DNA of 64,000 nucleotides, taken from NCBI GenBank assembly GCA_902363805.1, contig CABJBF010000001.1, forward strand, positions 186,001 to 250,000, written 5' to 3'. Source of the stretch: Eubacteriaceae bacterium. Lineage in GTDB: Bacteria; Bacillota; Clostridia; Lachnospirales; Lachnospiraceae. Shown piece after piece: positions 34,914 to 43,315 of this stretch (position 1 is the stretch's first letter; every line of letters begins with the position of its first letter). Both the position numbers and the translations under genes were made by a program. The notes beneath the pieces are model-generated. The model was given only the letters and a program-made list of their open reading frames with translations. It was not told the origin of the DNA and did no database searches.

Positions 34914-36149
34914 ATGGAGTTAAAGAAGGAACAGTCAAACGACAATTTAAAATACGACCAGTTAAGTATAGAATTGCAGGAACGAATTAAAGACGACAGA
35001 AAGCAGGGAAAAATTAATCCTTACAGATGCAATGATGATATGGTAATCAGAAGAAATATGGAACACGACAATCCTAATTTATGGCGACCGGCATTTGTGC
35101 GTGATATTGAGAAAATTATTCATTTGCCATATTACAATCGTTATGCGGATAAAACGCAGGTGTTTTCATTTTACAGTAATGATGATATTACAAGAAGAGC
35201 TTTGCATGTTCAGCTTGTGTCAAGAATTGCGAGAAATATAGGCGCGGTGCTTGGACTTAATCTTGATTTAATTGAAGCCATTTCTTTGGGACACGATATT
35301 GGGCATACACCATTTGGCCACGCAGGCGAAAGATTTTTAAGCGAATTACTTCAGAATGAAACCGGACGTTTTTTTAATCATAATGTACAGAGTGTAAGGG
35401 TTCTTGAAAATATGTTTGCAAGAAATGTCTCACTTCAGACTTTAGATGGAATTCTATGCCATAACGGTGAATTTGAGCAACAGGAATATCGTCCGCACTT
35501 TGGAAAAACATTTGCTGAATATGACAGGGAAGTAGAGGACAGTTATGTAATCGGTCATGATGCAATTTCACGTCTTGTACCGCTTACACTTGAGGCATGT
35601 GTGGTAAGAATATGTGATATTGTTGCATATCTTGGAAAGGACAGACAGGATGCAAGAATTGCAAAAATAATCGATAAAAATTATCAATTTAAGACAAATA
35701 AAATAGGCGCGGAAAATGCCGCAATAATTAATAATATGACTGTTGATATTTTGGAAAACAGCTACGGAAAAGATTACATATTGTTAAGCAAATCTGTATA
35801 TAATGATTTGAAAACTGCAAAAAGAGAAAATTACGAAGTTATATATAACAACAAGAAACTTGAAGAGCAGTACAATGAAATTATTAAACCAATGTTTAAG
35901 GAAATGTATTATAAATTATTGGATGATGTTCATAACAAGAGCACAGATTCAATAATTTACAAGCACCATATTAAGTTCATAAATGAAAATTTAAAGTACT
36001 ATAAGCATAAAAATTATCTTGATGAAGAGGAAAATCAGATTGTTGTAGATTTTATTGCCAGCATGACTGACGATTATTTTATAGAGCTGCATAAATATTT
36101 GTTCCCTGACAGCAAATATAAAATAGAATACAAAAGCTATTTTCAGTAA
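34914..36149 (+). CDS. dgt: dGTPase-like dNTP triphosphohydrolase (HD domain)
   Basis: A 411-residue HD-superfamily enzyme that removes triphosphate from deoxynucleotides. The ATG at 34914 (MELKKEQSND) follows GGGAGG. Metal ligands: the His in VQLVSRIARN-flanked helix region and GHDIGHTPFGHAGE, the HD pair and downstream His. LWRPAFVRDIEKIIHLPYYNRYADKTQVF is the usual dGTPase N-terminal signature. Such enzymes tune dNTP pools, and some limit phage replication (established); here the context is ordinary. The symbol is by family, not proven orthology to E. coli dgt. Confidence 0.88.
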   Translation: MELKKEQSNDNLKYDQLSIELQERIKDDRKQGKINPYRCNDDMVIRRNMEHDNPNLWRPAFVRDIEKIIHLPYYNRYADKTQVFSFYSNDDITRRALHVQLVSRIARNIGAVLGLNLDLIEAISLGHDIGHTPFGHAGERFLSELLQNETGRFFNHNVQSVRVLENMFARNVSLQTLDGILCHNGEFEQQEYRPHFGKTFAEYDREVEDSYVIGHDAISRLVPLTLEACVVRICDIVAYLGKDRQDARIAKIIDKNYQFKTNKIGAENAAIINNMTVDILENSYGKDYILLSKSVYNDLKTAKRENYEVIYNNKKLEEQYNEIIKPMFKEMYYKLLDDVHNKSTDSIIYKHHIKFINENLKYYKHKNYLDEEENQIVVDFIASMTDDYFIELHKYLFPDSKYKIEYKSYFQ

Positions 36150-36487
36150 ACAAAAGAATATTTATGAAAACATAGATTACCGGAAAAATAATTGATTGGT
36201 TAAACGTGGATTAACCATTAGATACTTTGTTTATCAAATACAGAATATCCGATAGATAGAAAGGTTATTTTCAATAAACAAAAATTATTAAGAAAAAATT
36301 TACTTTTATTAGAAACACTGCTGTACTATAATGAAGAAGTTGTGTAAAAAGATAATTAAAAATATCTACAGATTTATTTAGTCTGATTTAAATAGAGGAA
36401 ATATTTTATTTAAAAAAATGCCTTCGTGAACTGTAGGTATAAAATTTTTTTTCAAATTAACAATTAAATAAAATTGGAGGACTTTAT
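36150..36487. other. 338-bp intergenic region before uppP
   Basis: No gene. A TATAAT (36327-36332) with a weak -35 is the best promoter candidate for uppP; the rest is AT-rich without clear structure. Confidence 0.55.
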
Positions 36488-37312
36488 ATGTTGGAGTTTA
36501 TTGAATGGCTTAAAGTTGTTTTCTTAGGAATTGTAGAAGGAATTACGGAATGGCTTCCTATCAGTAGTACAGGTCATATGCTTTTGGTAGATGAGTTTAT
36601 CAAGTTAAATGTAAGTGATGCATTTAAGGATATGTTTTTTGTTGTAATTCAATTGGGAGCAATTTTAGCGGTTGTAGTAATTTTTTGGAATAAAATGTGG
36701 CCTTTCCAAATGCCAAAAGAATCTCAATCTATAATTAAAAAAGACAGATTCTCATTATGGTTTAAGGTAGTTGTTTCATGTATTCCGGGTGCAGCGGTTA
36801 CATTGTTGTTTGATGATTATGTTGAAGCACATTTTCATACACCTGTAGTAATTGCAATTGCATTAATTTTCTATGGTATAGCATTTATCATTATTGAAAA
36901 TAGAAATAAAAATAAAGTTGCAAGAATTAATACATTAGAAGAAATAAGTTACAAGGATGCATTTTTAATCGGTGTATTTCAGGTGCTTTCAATTGTTCCC
37001 GGAACATCCCGTTCAGGCTCAACAATCATCGGTGGTTTGTTGATGGGGATATCAAGAGTTGCTATAGCGGAATTTACATTTTTTATGGCAGTGCCTGTAA
37101 TGTTTGGCTTAAGTGCAATCAAAATAATAAAATTTGGATTTAACTTTACACACACTGAGCTTGCAATTCTCATATGGGGAATGGTAATAGCGTTCACAGT
37201 ATCAATCATTGTAATTAAATTTTTAATGAGTTACATAAAGAAACATGATTTCAAGATATTTGGCTGGTACAGAATCATATTGGGTATAGTAGTGTTAGCA
37301 TATTTTTTATAG
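36488..37312 (+). CDS. uppP: Undecaprenyl-diphosphatase (BacA/UppP type)
   Basis: A 274-residue integral membrane phosphatase that recycles undecaprenyl pyrophosphate for peptidoglycan synthesis and gives bacitracin resistance when abundant. The first signature is [18 protein letters not shown] (residues about 14-31), with the catalytic Glu and the Ser-Ser-Thr-Gly-His. The second is [17 protein letters not shown] with the conserved Arg. About eight membrane segments. GGAGGA lies before the ATG. The seven-unit 22-bp repeat begins at the base after its stop codon. Confidence 0.95.
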   Translation: MLEFIEWLKVVFLGIVEGITEWLPISSTGHMLLVDEFIKLNVSDAFKDMFFVVIQLGAILAVVVIFWNKMWPFQMPKESQSIIKKDRFSLWFKVVVSCIPGAAVTLLFDDYVEAHFHTPVVIAIALIFYGIAFIIIENRNKNKVARINTLEEISYKDAFLIGVFQVLSIVPGTSRSGSTIIGGLLMGISRVAIAEFTFFMAVPVMFGLSAIKIIKFGFNFTHTELAILIWGMVIAFTVSIIVIKFLMSYIKKHDFKIFGWYRIILGIVVLAYFL

Positions 37313-37466
37313 AGATAAGTTAAACAGTTTATAGATATAGCTTAAACATTCTATGGAGATGCATTAAACATTTTATAGATATGGGTTAAATATTTTACGG
37401 AGATGAGTTAAATATTCTATAGAGATAACTCAAATATTCTATGGAGATAGGAATCGATATTCTATC
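37313..37466 (+). repeat. Seven tandem 22-bp repeats upstream of a promoter
   Basis: Exactly 7 x 22 bp with consensus close to AGATNNGTTAAATATTCTAT then RG. Units start at 37313, 37335, 37357, 37379, 37401, 37423 and 37445. The first unit follows the uppP stop directly and the last ends at the base before TTGACA of the next promoter. Two helical turns per unit would place bound proteins on one DNA face. No coding capacity. Confidence 0.85.
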
Positions 37467-37495
37467 TTGACATAATAAATAAACAATATTAATAT
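37467..37495 (+). promoter_or_regulatory. Sigma-A promoter of the second MATE gene
   Basis: Perfect TTGACA (37467-37472), 17 bp, TAATAT (37490-37495). Transcription would start near 37502. It directly adjoins the 22-bp repeat array. Confidence 0.8.
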
Positions 37496-37548
37496 ATTCA
37501 AGGATTAAAACCTTTAAGGGGTGGATTTTTAGAGAGAAATCTTTTTTC

Positions 37549-37590
37549 GCCACACAATTACAGAAGTAGTTGTGTGGCTTTATTATTGTT
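37549..37590 (+). terminator. Terminator/attenuator in the MATE leader
   Basis: GCCACACAATTAC pairs with GTAGTTGTGTGGC (12 of 13) around a 4-nt loop, then TTTATTATT. It lies between the promoter at 37467 and the gene at 37625, so it should stop most transcripts unless relieved. Confidence 0.75.
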
Positions 37591-37624
37591 ATAAACAATT
37601 AGAAAAAAAGAAAGGTAGGATAAA

Positions 37625-38962
37625 ATGGATCAGAGTTTTATGAAAGAAAAGAAAATTTTGCCATTAGTATTATCGATGTCACTGCCTATGGTTATTTCAA
37701 TGGCAGTAAACGCGATGTATAACATAGTAGACAGTTTCTTTGTGGCAAAATTAAGCGAGAATGCGATGACATCATTGGCACTTGTATACCCTGTTCAGAA
37801 CATAATAACATCAATTGGTGTCGGTATAGGAATTGGAATAAATTCGACAGTTGCGTATTATCTTGGAGCAGAGGATAAAAAAATGGCAAATAAAGCAACT
37901 ACTCAGGGTGTTGTAATGAATTTCATACATGGTTTGTTGTTAACAATTCTTTGTACAGCTTTTATGCCGGCATTTTTAAAAATGTTTACAAATAACCAAA
38001 ACATAATTGACATGTCCTTAGAATATGCAAATATAGTATTTATGTTCAGCGTGGCAAGCACTGTGGGAATTACATTGGAAAAGATTTTTCAGGCTGTAGG
38101 GCAAATGAAAGTTTCCATGTTTAGTATGATTTGTGGATTTGCAACAAATATAATTCTGGATCCTTTAATGATATTTGGAATAGGTCCGTTTCCTAAAATG
38201 GGAATTTCAGGTGCAGCTTATGCAACAGGAATAGGACAGGTAATTTCGTTATTAGTTTACATAATTGTGTACTTTGCAAGACCGATTCCAGTAAAAGTAG
38301 AAAGAAAATCATTAAAGCCTGATTTTAAATTGTTAAAGAGATTATATGGAATAGGAATTCCGGCAACATTAAATATGGCATTACCGTCATTTTTAATATC
38401 TGCGTTAAACGGAATCCTCGCAGAATTTTCAGACAAATATGTACTTGTACTTGGGGTTTATTATAAACTTCAGACATTTATCTATCTTAGTGCAAATGGA
38501 ATTATACAGGGAATCAGACCACTTGTTGGATACAACTATGGAGCAGGTGAGCATAAGCGTGTAGAGAAGATTTATCGCACGACATTAAAATTAACAGCTT
38601 TAATAATGGCGCTCGGAATGTTGCTCTCATGGATTATTCCATCTCAGCTTATAGGATTGTTTACCACAAATCCTGAAACAATCCGAATTGGTGTCTTGGC
38701 ACTTCATATAATTAGTTTTGGATTTATAATTTCTGCAGTATCAGTTACTTCCAGTGGAGCATTAGAAGGCTTAGGAATGGGAAATCCTTCATTGATGATA
38801 TCATTACTTCGTTATGTGATAGTGATTATACCGACAGCTTTTATTTTAAGCCGGTTTATGGGAGCAAACGGGGTGTGGATGTCATTTGTCATAGCAGAAT
38901 TTGTGACAGGTATAATTTCATATTTCATTTATCAGAAATATGCTAAGAAAACTATTGAATAG
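37625..38962 (+). CDS. MATE-family exporter (second)
   Basis: A 445-residue protein with about 12 membrane helices in two halves. MDQSFMKEKKILPLVLSMSLPMVISMAVNAMYNIVDSFFVAKLSENAM is a MATE N-terminus; VGYNYGAGEHKRVEK is the matching motif of the second half. It is only distantly similar to the exporter at 32622. Its upstream region is unusual: a 7 x 22-bp repeat, a consensus promoter and an attenuator. This suggests expression is tightly controlled, perhaps by the exported compound. Substrate unknown. Confidence 0.9.
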   Translation: MDQSFMKEKKILPLVLSMSLPMVISMAVNAMYNIVDSFFVAKLSENAMTSLALVYPVQNIITSIGVGIGIGINSTVAYYLGAEDKKMANKATTQGVVMNFIHGLLLTILCTAFMPAFLKMFTNNQNIIDMSLEYANIVFMFSVASTVGITLEKIFQAVGQMKVSMFSMICGFATNIILDPLMIFGIGPFPKMGISGAAYATGIGQVISLLVYIIVYFARPIPVKVERKSLKPDFKLLKRLYGIGIPATLNMALPSFLISALNGILAEFSDKYVLVLGVYYKLQTFIYLSANGIIQGIRPLVGYNYGAGEHKRVEKIYRTTLKLTALIMALGMLLSWIIPSQLIGLFTTNPETIRIGVLALHIISFGFIISAVSVTSSGALEGLGMGNPSLMISLLRYVIVIIPTAFILSRFMGANGVWMSFVIAEFVTGIISYFIYQKYAKKTIE

Positions 38963-39214
38963 ATATACAATGATAGAATACACGGGAACAAAGGATAATG
39001 TTTCAATATCAATCTCATTTTCTGATAATGGATGTGTAATTGGTTTTATGGAACAGTAATGCAACATAATGATGCCAGGATAAAAAGACCTAAGAACACA
39101 TGAACTTGCTCATAAATGGGTGAAAGACTTTGGAACTCGTCACGATATGAAAATCAAAGTTGTGGCTTTTGACCACAACATCATAAAATATAAAATTTAT
39201 AAAGAGTTAAAAAA

Positions 39215-39261
39215 TTACCTTAAGAAAAAGTATTTGAGCTTGGACTTAAGGTAAATTTTTT
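39215..39261 (+). terminator. Intrinsic terminator
   Basis: A 10-bp perfect stem TTACCTTAAG / CTTAAGGTAA with a 20-nt loop, followed by ATTTTTTT. Confidence 0.8.
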
Positions 39262-39569
39262 GTTATGGAATTATAAAAGTAAAATAACATTAAAATATAA
39301 ATATAATATTTGAAACCAGACCAAGATTAATCTCAAGGTTTAAATATCAGGAGCCAAAAAGTTTATCAAAGATAATACTTAAGTATAATATTTAAAATAA
39401 AATCTCAACCCTTAACATCCATAATTGTTAATTAATAAACAAAGATAATATGCTAATTGTGCAAAATCACTAAAACAAGAAACGTTTTTATAAAAAAATA
39501 GGGCATAAATATTAGTAAATATGCTTTGAATGTAAATATTGACAAATAAATTAAACAATGTTATTATTA

Positions 39570-39583
39570 GTTTAACGTTAAAC
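39570..39583. promoter_or_regulatory. LacI-family operator O1
   Basis: GTTTAACGTTAAAC, a perfect 14-bp palindrome with central CG, typical of LacI/CcpA-type operators. An identical site lies exactly 100 bp downstream. Confidence 0.8.
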
Positions 39584-39631
39584 GGTATAACAAACTTACA
39601 AATTAGTTTATAGTTCTTTTGATTGGGGAGT

Positions 39632-39660
39632 TTGTAGAAGGCACGTTGGTATATTATATT
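39632..39660 (+). promoter_or_regulatory. Promoter of the transport genes
   Basis: TTGTAG (39632-39637), 17 bp, TATATT (39655-39660). The start point near 39667 would lie at operator O2, so a bound repressor would block initiation. Confidence 0.55.
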
Positions 39661-39669
39661 CTTAATTGA

Positions 39670-39683
39670 GTTTAACGTTAAAC
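39670..39683. promoter_or_regulatory. LacI-family operator O2
   Basis: A second perfect GTTTAACGTTAAAC just after the promoter. O1 and O2 are 100 bp apart centre to centre, which could allow looping. Confidence 0.8.
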
Positions 39684-39725
39684 TTGGTTAATATATTATT
39701 ATATAATGTAGAAGGGAGTATTTAT

Positions 39726-41150
39726 ATGAGAAAGAAACAGTTACTTAGTTTGGCATTAATTGCCGCGTTGACAACAACAATGTTTGCAGGATGTGGAAGT
39801 TCAGGAGACAAGGATTCAGCCAAGAAAAAGGCAGAGAAAGAAGGAAAGACAGTTCTTTCATTAGGTATTTGGCCGTCAGCAGATTTGGTTGATGATGTTA
39901 AGAATTTTGAAAAGTACAAAGAGACAATGAACGAACAGCACAGTGATGTATATGTTGAACCTGCAAGTTATACATATGCAACAGACACATTTGTATCATT
40001 AGCGGAATCAGGAAACTGCCCAACAATTTTTGAAACATGGTTTACTGAGCCACAGAAGTTAATTAAACAGGGGTTGGTAGCAGATGTTACAGACATTCTT
40101 AAAGAAAGAGGATGGATTGATGATATGAGTCCATCAGTATTATCTCTTTTGTCAGATGAAAATGGTCACGTATATGGTGTTCCAAGAGATGCTTATGCAT
40201 TAGGACTTATGTGCAATGTAGAATTATTTGAAGAAGCAGGACTTGTCGATGACAATGGTATTCCAAAGTTCCCACAGACATGGGATGAACTTGCTAAGGA
40301 TGCTAAGATTATCAAAGACAAGACAGGAGCTGCAGGCCTTTGCTTATTGGCAAAAGATAATTCAGGCGGATGGCATTTTTCTAATATTGCATGGTGCTTT
40401 GGCGCTACATTGTGTACAGATAATGGCGACGGAACATACACTTCACATTTAGATTCAACAGAAGCTGTTGCAGCTATGGAATATGTATATGATTTGAAAT
40501 GGAAATATGATGTTTTAACAGCTGATCCAACAGCAGAAGATTGGGCATCAGGATTCCAGCAGTTAGGAACAGGTGCAGCAGCAATGTACATCGCAGCTAA
40601 TGATGCAGTTGCACAACCAACACAGGTTAATGGATTGCCAACAGATAAGTTGGCAATGGGAGCAATTCCAGCCGGACCTAATGGTGATCAGTATTCATTA
40701 ACAGGTGGTACACCTTATATGTTCTCTAAGGATGCAACAAAAGAAGAAATTAATGCAGCTTTAGATTTCCTTGAAATTATGGGTAAATCTCCTGTAGTTA
40801 ATGATACAAGTATTGAAGGTAAACAGGCAGATGCAGCTAATCGTGTATCAAATGGAGTTCCTGTAATTAAATCATTCCCATGCTGGATTAATCAGGATTA
40901 TGTAGATGCTGAACAGAAGGTTATTGATGAATACAAGAACGTTGACTCAGCGCTTTATGATTCATATTTCGAAAAGACTGGAGCTGAAGGCAACTTAAGA
41001 GCGGAAGAACCGGGAGATACACAGTCAATGTACAAGGAACTCACAAAAGTTCTTCAGGAAGTTGTTACAAAGAAAGATTGTAATGTAGAAGAACTTATGA
41101 AGACAGCAAATGAAAATTATCAGAAAGTTTTAGACAAATTAAACAAATAG
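39726..41150 (+). CDS. ABC transporter sugar-binding lipoprotein
   Basis: A 474-residue solute-binding protein of the MalE/extracellular family 1 type. The ATG at 39726 begins a lipoprotein signal, MRKKQLLSLALIAALTTTMFAGCGSS, with the lipidated Cys in the lipobox FAGC; the frame open from 39666 is not the true start. GAAGGGAG is the ribosome site. The mature part has the usual LGIWP, PRDAYALGLMCNVELFEEAG and GGTPYMFSKDATKEEINAALDFL segments. Inferred cargo: alpha-glucooligosaccharides, because GH65 phosphorylases follow and GH87-like enzymes are in the locus. Controlled by the two operators upstream. Confidence 0.93.
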   Translation: MRKKQLLSLALIAALTTTMFAGCGSSGDKDSAKKKAEKEGKTVLSLGIWPSADLVDDVKNFEKYKETMNEQHSDVYVEPASYTYATDTFVSLAESGNCPTIFETWFTEPQKLIKQGLVADVTDILKERGWIDDMSPSVLSLLSDENGHVYGVPRDAYALGLMCNVELFEEAGLVDDNGIPKFPQTWDELAKDAKIIKDKTGAAGLCLLAKDNSGGWHFSNIAWCFGATLCTDNGDGTYTSHLDSTEAVAAMEYVYDLKWKYDVLTADPTAEDWASGFQQLGTGAAAMYIAANDAVAQPTQVNGLPTDKLAMGAIPAGPNGDQYSLTGGTPYMFSKDATKEEINAALDFLEIMGKSPVVNDTSIEGKQADAANRVSNGVPVIKSFPCWINQDYVDAEQKVIDEYKNVDSALYDSYFEKTGAEGNLRAEEPGDTQSMYKELTKVLQEVVTKKDCNVEELMKTANENYQKVLDKLNK

Positions 41151-41164
41151 AATATTACCAAGGA

Positions 41165-41199
41165 AGGGTGGGCGACTAGTCCGGTTGCCTGCCCTTTTT
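41165..41199 (+). terminator. Hairpin between binding protein and permeases
   Basis: GGGTGGGCGAC pairs with GGTTGCCTGCCC through an imperfect stem, followed by TTTTT. Probably partial termination, leaving more binding-protein than permease mRNA, as is common in such operons. Confidence 0.7.
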
Positions 41200-41254
41200 C
41201 TAAAAACAGGAGAAGGTTTTACTATAAAATTAAGGAAACAGAATTGTTTTCTAC

Positions 41255-41312
41255 AAATGTTTCAGAAAATTAGCTACTGACTAAAGGTGAGGGCAATACA
41301 TATTATGTGAGG
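41255..41312 (+). ncRNA. Recurring intergenic element, copy 3 (function unknown)
   Basis: TTAGCTACTGACTAAAGG, then GAGGGCAATACATATTA; the 17-nt tail is almost the same as in the element at 1647. It ends at the ribosome site of the permease gene, so here it is in a leader. Confidence 0.4.
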
Positions 41313-41322
41313 AGGTTTCCAG

Positions 41323-42246
41323 GTGAAAAGTAAACAACAAGTTCAAACAAAACAAACAAATTATAAACCTAAAAAACATAAATTTTCTAAGAGAGATTTA
41401 CTGGGATGGTGCGTAATGCTCCCATCAATATTGTTATTCACATTCTTTGTTTGGGAACCGCTACTTGAAAGCGTGAGATTATCGCTATTTTCAGCAAAGG
41501 GAGTTCAGCTCCAGGAGTTTGTTGGGTTAGACAATTATATAACAGTAATTAATAACGTTAGTTTTAAAGCAGCGTTTCTAAACACATTTAAGTACATAGG
41601 ATGGTCCTTGATTATAGGATTTTTTGTACCGATTATTTTGGCAATATTCATCAGTGAGACCGTTAGAGGAAAGAGCTTTTTCAGATTTGCAGTTTATTTT
41701 CCAAATATGATTCCGGGAATGGCTGTTTCACTTCTTTGGGTTTATTTCTTCAAACCGGGTCCTACAGGTGTTTTAAATATTTTACTATCTAAATGTGGTA
41801 TAGAGCCACAGGTATGGTTAAACAATGCAGCGTTGGTTATCCCGTTGATTATTATAGCAATGACATGGAAAAGTGCAGGCTCCACATCCCTTATTTATAT
41901 GGCGGGAATAAGTGGAATTAATCCGGAATATTACGAGGCTGCTGCAATTGATGGAGCGGGTGTATTCCAAAGAATTTTCCATGTAACTCTTCCTTGCATC
42001 TTAAGCTTAGGAAAGACAATGCTTATTCTTCAGGTTATTTCCGTATTCCAGATTTTATATGAACCATTAGTTTTGACAAATGGTGGACCAAACAATGCAA
42101 GTTTATCAATAATGCTTTTGGTTTACCAGTATGCGTTTACTGAATTTAATTATCCATGCGCAGCAGCATTGTCAGTAATGATTTGTATAGTATTAATTTT
42201 GTTGAGTGGATTATATATGTACTTAACAAGAAAGAAAGATGATTAG
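41323..42246 (+). CDS. ABC sugar transporter permease (MalF/UgpA type)
   Basis: A 307-residue membrane protein with six helices. The GTG start at 41323 follows GAGGAGG. The cytoplasmic EAA loop reads YYEAAAIDGAGVFQRIFHVTLP, which docks the ATPase. DLLGWCVMLPSILLFTFFVWEPL is the first helix. It pairs with the next gene, 12 bp downstream, to form the channel. No ATPase gene is present in the cluster, so a shared MsmK/UgpC-type ATPase encoded elsewhere must drive it. Confidence 0.93.
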   Translation: MKSKQQVQTKQTNYKPKKHKFSKRDLLGWCVMLPSILLFTFFVWEPLLESVRLSLFSAKGVQLQEFVGLDNYITVINNVSFKAAFLNTFKYIGWSLIIGFFVPIILAIFISETVRGKSFFRFAVYFPNMIPGMAVSLLWVYFFKPGPTGVLNILLSKCGIEPQVWLNNAALVIPLIIIAMTWKSAGSTSLIYMAGISGINPEYYEAAAIDGAGVFQRIFHVTLPCILSLGKTMLILQVISVFQILYEPLVLTNGGPNNASLSIMLLVYQYAFTEFNYPCAAALSVMICIVLILLSGLYMYLTRKKDD

Positions 42247-42258
42247 GAGGAAAGGCTG

Positions 42259-43137
42259 ATGTATTTTAATAAGTATGCAGACAAAACAGACGGTGCCATC
42301 AGAGGGTTTGACGTCAAGTCGACAAAAGTAAAAATAATCTGCCTATTCTTCGTGGCAGTATGTATCTTATTTGCAATAATTGCAATGTTCCCTGCAATAT
42401 GGGTATTTTTATCAGGATTTAAAGATTTAAAAGAGTTAACAAGAGAAGCAACATTGTTCCCTAAATCGTTTAATTTTTCAGGATTTAAGGAAACATGGGA
42501 TAAATTGAATTTCGGATTGTATTACAAGAACTCATTTATCATGGTTATCGGTTCAGTTATATGTGCAATTATTTTTAATGGAATTTTAGCATATGGACTT
42601 GCCATTTTAAAACCAAAGGGATATCAGATTGTAAATGGTCTTGTAATGTGGAGCCTCTTGATTCCTGCAACAACAAGTGTAGTTGCTTTGTTTGTAAATA
42701 TTAACAGAATTGGTTTAAATAAATCATTTATTCCATTGTGGCTTGCATATGGAGCAAATGCCTTTTGGGTAGTTTTATTCAAAGAATTCTTTGAAGGGCT
42801 TCCACCTGAACTTATTGAGGCTGCAAGATTAGATGGATGTAATGTAGTACAGGTATTTTACAAAATTGTATTACCTTTATCAAAGCCAATCATCATGGTA
42901 ATCGTAATTTTTGCGGTTACGGCAGCGTGGTCAGATTTCCTTCTTCCATATTTGATTTTAAATGGATCAGGAAAAGAAACAGTTATGGTTAAGTTGTATA
43001 CATATTCAACTTCAAGAACAACAGCGATAGATATGATTAGAGCAATCTTCTTCTCGCTGATTCCACCTACAATTCTGTTCTCTATATTCCAGAAACAGAT
43101 TACAGATGGTGCAGCCGGTGGGGCTGTAAAGGGTTAA
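42259..43137 (+). CDS. ABC sugar transporter permease (MalG/UgpE type)
   Basis: A 292-residue permease with six helices. The EAA loop is LIEAARLDGCNVVQVFYKIVLPL. It begins 12 bp after the first permease with AGGAGG before the ATG. It is the second half of the channel for the binding protein at 39726. A short stem-loop with arms TACTAAC/GTTAGTA follows the stop. Confidence 0.93.
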   Translation: MYFNKYADKTDGAIRGFDVKSTKVKIICLFFVAVCILFAIIAMFPAIWVFLSGFKDLKELTREATLFPKSFNFSGFKETWDKLNFGLYYKNSFIMVIGSVICAIIFNGILAYGLAILKPKGYQIVNGLVMWSLLIPATTSVVALFVNINRIGLNKSFIPLWLAYGANAFWVVLFKEFFEGLPPELIEAARLDGCNVVQVFYKIVLPLSKPIIMVIVIFAVTAAWSDFLLPYLILNGSGKETVMVKLYTYSTSRTTAIDMIRAIFFSLIPPTILFSIFQKQITDGAAGGAVKG

Positions 43138-43235
43138 GATATTTGGATACTAACATCCCCTTACGTTAGTAAAAAATATATTTGATAAAGATTATTTCTG
43201 TATAAAACTGACAGTAATAATCTGAAAATGATGTG

Positions 43236-43295
43236 TGCTGTCGGCAATTTCCTCCGTGGTTTAGAAAGACCATGTTTCTCATATTGTCGACAGCA
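43236..43295 (+). promoter_or_regulatory. Long hairpin just upstream of the first GH65 gene
   Basis: TGCTGTCGGCAAT (43236-43248) pairs with ATTGTCGACAGCA (43283-43295), 12 of 13, with an inner TGGT/ACCA. No T run follows; the ribosome site begins next to the stem. It may protect the mRNA 5' end after processing or act as a leader switch. Confidence 0.5.
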
Positions 43296-43315
43296 GGAAA
43301 AGATGGAGAAGAATT

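Larger units (their letters stand above)
38963..39725. other. 763-bp intergenic region
   Basis: No gene is supported from 38963 to 39214; short frames there are broken and may be decayed sequence. A terminator lies at 39215-39261. 39262-39569 is AT-rich without recognisable structure. The end holds the operators and promoter of the transport genes. Confidence 0.6.

Noticed and set aside
34914..36149. dGTPase as part of the defence island
   Set aside because: Some relatives limit phage, but here it sits among housekeeping and transport genes, separated from the CRISPR locus by MATE and Dabb genes.
38970..39059. 29-codon open frame after the second MATE gene
   Set aside because: No ribosome site, no recognisable sequence and downstream frames are broken; possibly decayed DNA.
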